From JACMJP01 sp046160675 (GTDB lineage Bacteria; Bacteroidota; Bacteroidia; Chitinophagales; BACL12): a stretch of DNA of 14,848 nt. Every line of letters starts with the position of its first letter. Within the stretch, counting starts at the first letter, position 1. The translations under genes and the position numbers were made by a program. The notes below the pieces were generated by a model, which worked only from the letters and a program-made list of their open reading frames with translations, did not search any database and was not told where the DNA came from. Shown piece by piece: positions 14,403 to 14,848 of this stretch. The stretch lies in contig JBJXHH010000246.1 of NCBI GenBank assembly GCA_046160675.1, positions 1 to 14,848 on the forward strand, given 5' to 3'.

Positions 14403-14848
14403 ATGCTTCCATTAGCGCTCAAAAAACTGTTTATTTACCTGTCGCCAATTAACTATTTTTTTGGAGAGTACAATGTTGGCGGGCAATATTTGATTAGTGA
14501 TCACTGGGCTCTGGACGTAAACGTAGCCTACATTTATGAATATGAAGGCTCTCCCGCTGATCAGATGTATAACGAATTATTCAACGTAGATAAGATACTT
14601 TACCAGGGTCCCTCCCTTCGGGTAGGCGCAGTAAGCCTTTTTCCCAGTGAAGTAAACCCCCTTCGTACTGACTTTAATGAACTCGAACTCATGTATCGTT
14701 ATCTCTGGTATTCCAATATTGATTTTATTGATGATCCAGACACAGGTAAAGTATTTAACATGTCAGAAACCATGAATGTAATTGGTGCTTCCTGGATTGC
14801 AGGGTATGAATTGTTGAACTCAAATAGTTTCAAGTTTGACGGTTTTGT
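14403..14848 (+). CDS. Putative outer-membrane beta-barrel protein, 3' part beyond the window
   Basis: An open frame of 148 codons running off the right edge. It reads as a plausible small outer-membrane barrel: FGEYNVGGQYLISDHWALDVNVAY at residues 20-43, SLRVGAVSLFP, LELMYRYLWYSN, then MNVIGASWIAGYEL. These are alternating aromatic strands resembling Bacteroidota barrels of the DUF3575 sort. The ATG at 14403 directly follows an in-frame TAG, so no longer N-terminus is possible. Yet no signal peptide is visible: the frame opens MLPLALKKLFIYLSP and enters the first strand by residue 25. Either the protein is exported atypically, or the 5' end is broken; a six-A run at 14421-14426 is a possible slip site. 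It is divergent from lon, with 149 bases between them. Function is not recognised. Confidence 0.6.
   Translation, partial: MLPLALKKLFIYLSPINYFFGEYNVGGQYLISDHWALDVNVAYIYEYEGSPADQMYNELFNVDKILYQGPSLRVGAVSLFPSEVNPLRTDFNELELMYRYLWYSNIDFIDDPDTGKVFNMSETMNVIGASWIAGYELLNSNSFKFDGF

Noticed and set aside
1..14848. Defence system, phage, mobile element, CRISPR array, biosynthetic cluster or RNA gene
   Set aside because: I looked through all intergenic stretches and both strands. The genes are housekeeping or surface/T9SS-related, and there is no transposase, integrase, direct-repeat array, or tRNA/rRNA-like sequence that I can support.

Overview
The window looks like a piece of chromosome from a free-living or environmental Bacteroidota, plausibly close to Chitinophagales or Sphingobacteriia. 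The lineage call rests on three things seen here. Two large secreted proteins end in type IX secretion (T9SS) sorting domains and a third gene encodes PorQ, a T9SS outer-membrane component. Promoter -7 boxes of the Bacteroidota form TAnnTTTG sit 21-27 bases before several start codons. The core proteins (FolD with SATP instead of PCTP, QueE with CX3CX2C, class I DhnA-type aldolase) are of the type common in this phylum. Base composition is moderately AT-rich and I see no abrupt change, insertion sequence, integrase, CRISPR array, tRNA or rRNA.

Layout. Minus strand at the left: the first 19 codons of accD (cut by the edge, GTG start), fbaB (class I fructose-bisphosphate aldolase), then an 879-aa T9SS cargo protein with seven propeller-like repeats. 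A 413-base gene-free stretch with several inverted repeats separates this from a plus-strand run: lepA (translation factor EF4), folD (one-carbon metabolism) and queE (queuosine/7-deazaguanine pathway). queE ends at a strong two-way terminator and faces a minus-strand block. In transcription order that block is lon (ATP-dependent protease), porQ, cmk (CMP kinase) and a 582-aa GEVED/Fn3 T9SS cargo protein. At the right edge a plus-strand gene, divergent from lon, runs out of the window. It looks like an outer-membrane beta-barrel but has no visible signal peptide.

How they work together. Most genes are housekeeping: fatty-acid synthesis (accD), glycolysis/gluconeogenesis (fbaB), translation (lepA), folate (folD), tRNA modification (queE), nucleotides (cmk) and protein quality control (lon). 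The common theme of the rest is the cell surface: PorQ belongs to the T9SS attachment complex that handles cargo such as the two CTD-bearing proteins here.

I do not see an undescribed multi-gene system. The second-look items are small: perfect dyads upstream of fbaB, between the first cargo gene and lepA, and just after cmk; two kinds of short repeat between lepA and folD; the regular GDKTE-loop propeller repeats; and the unusual 5' end of the last gene.
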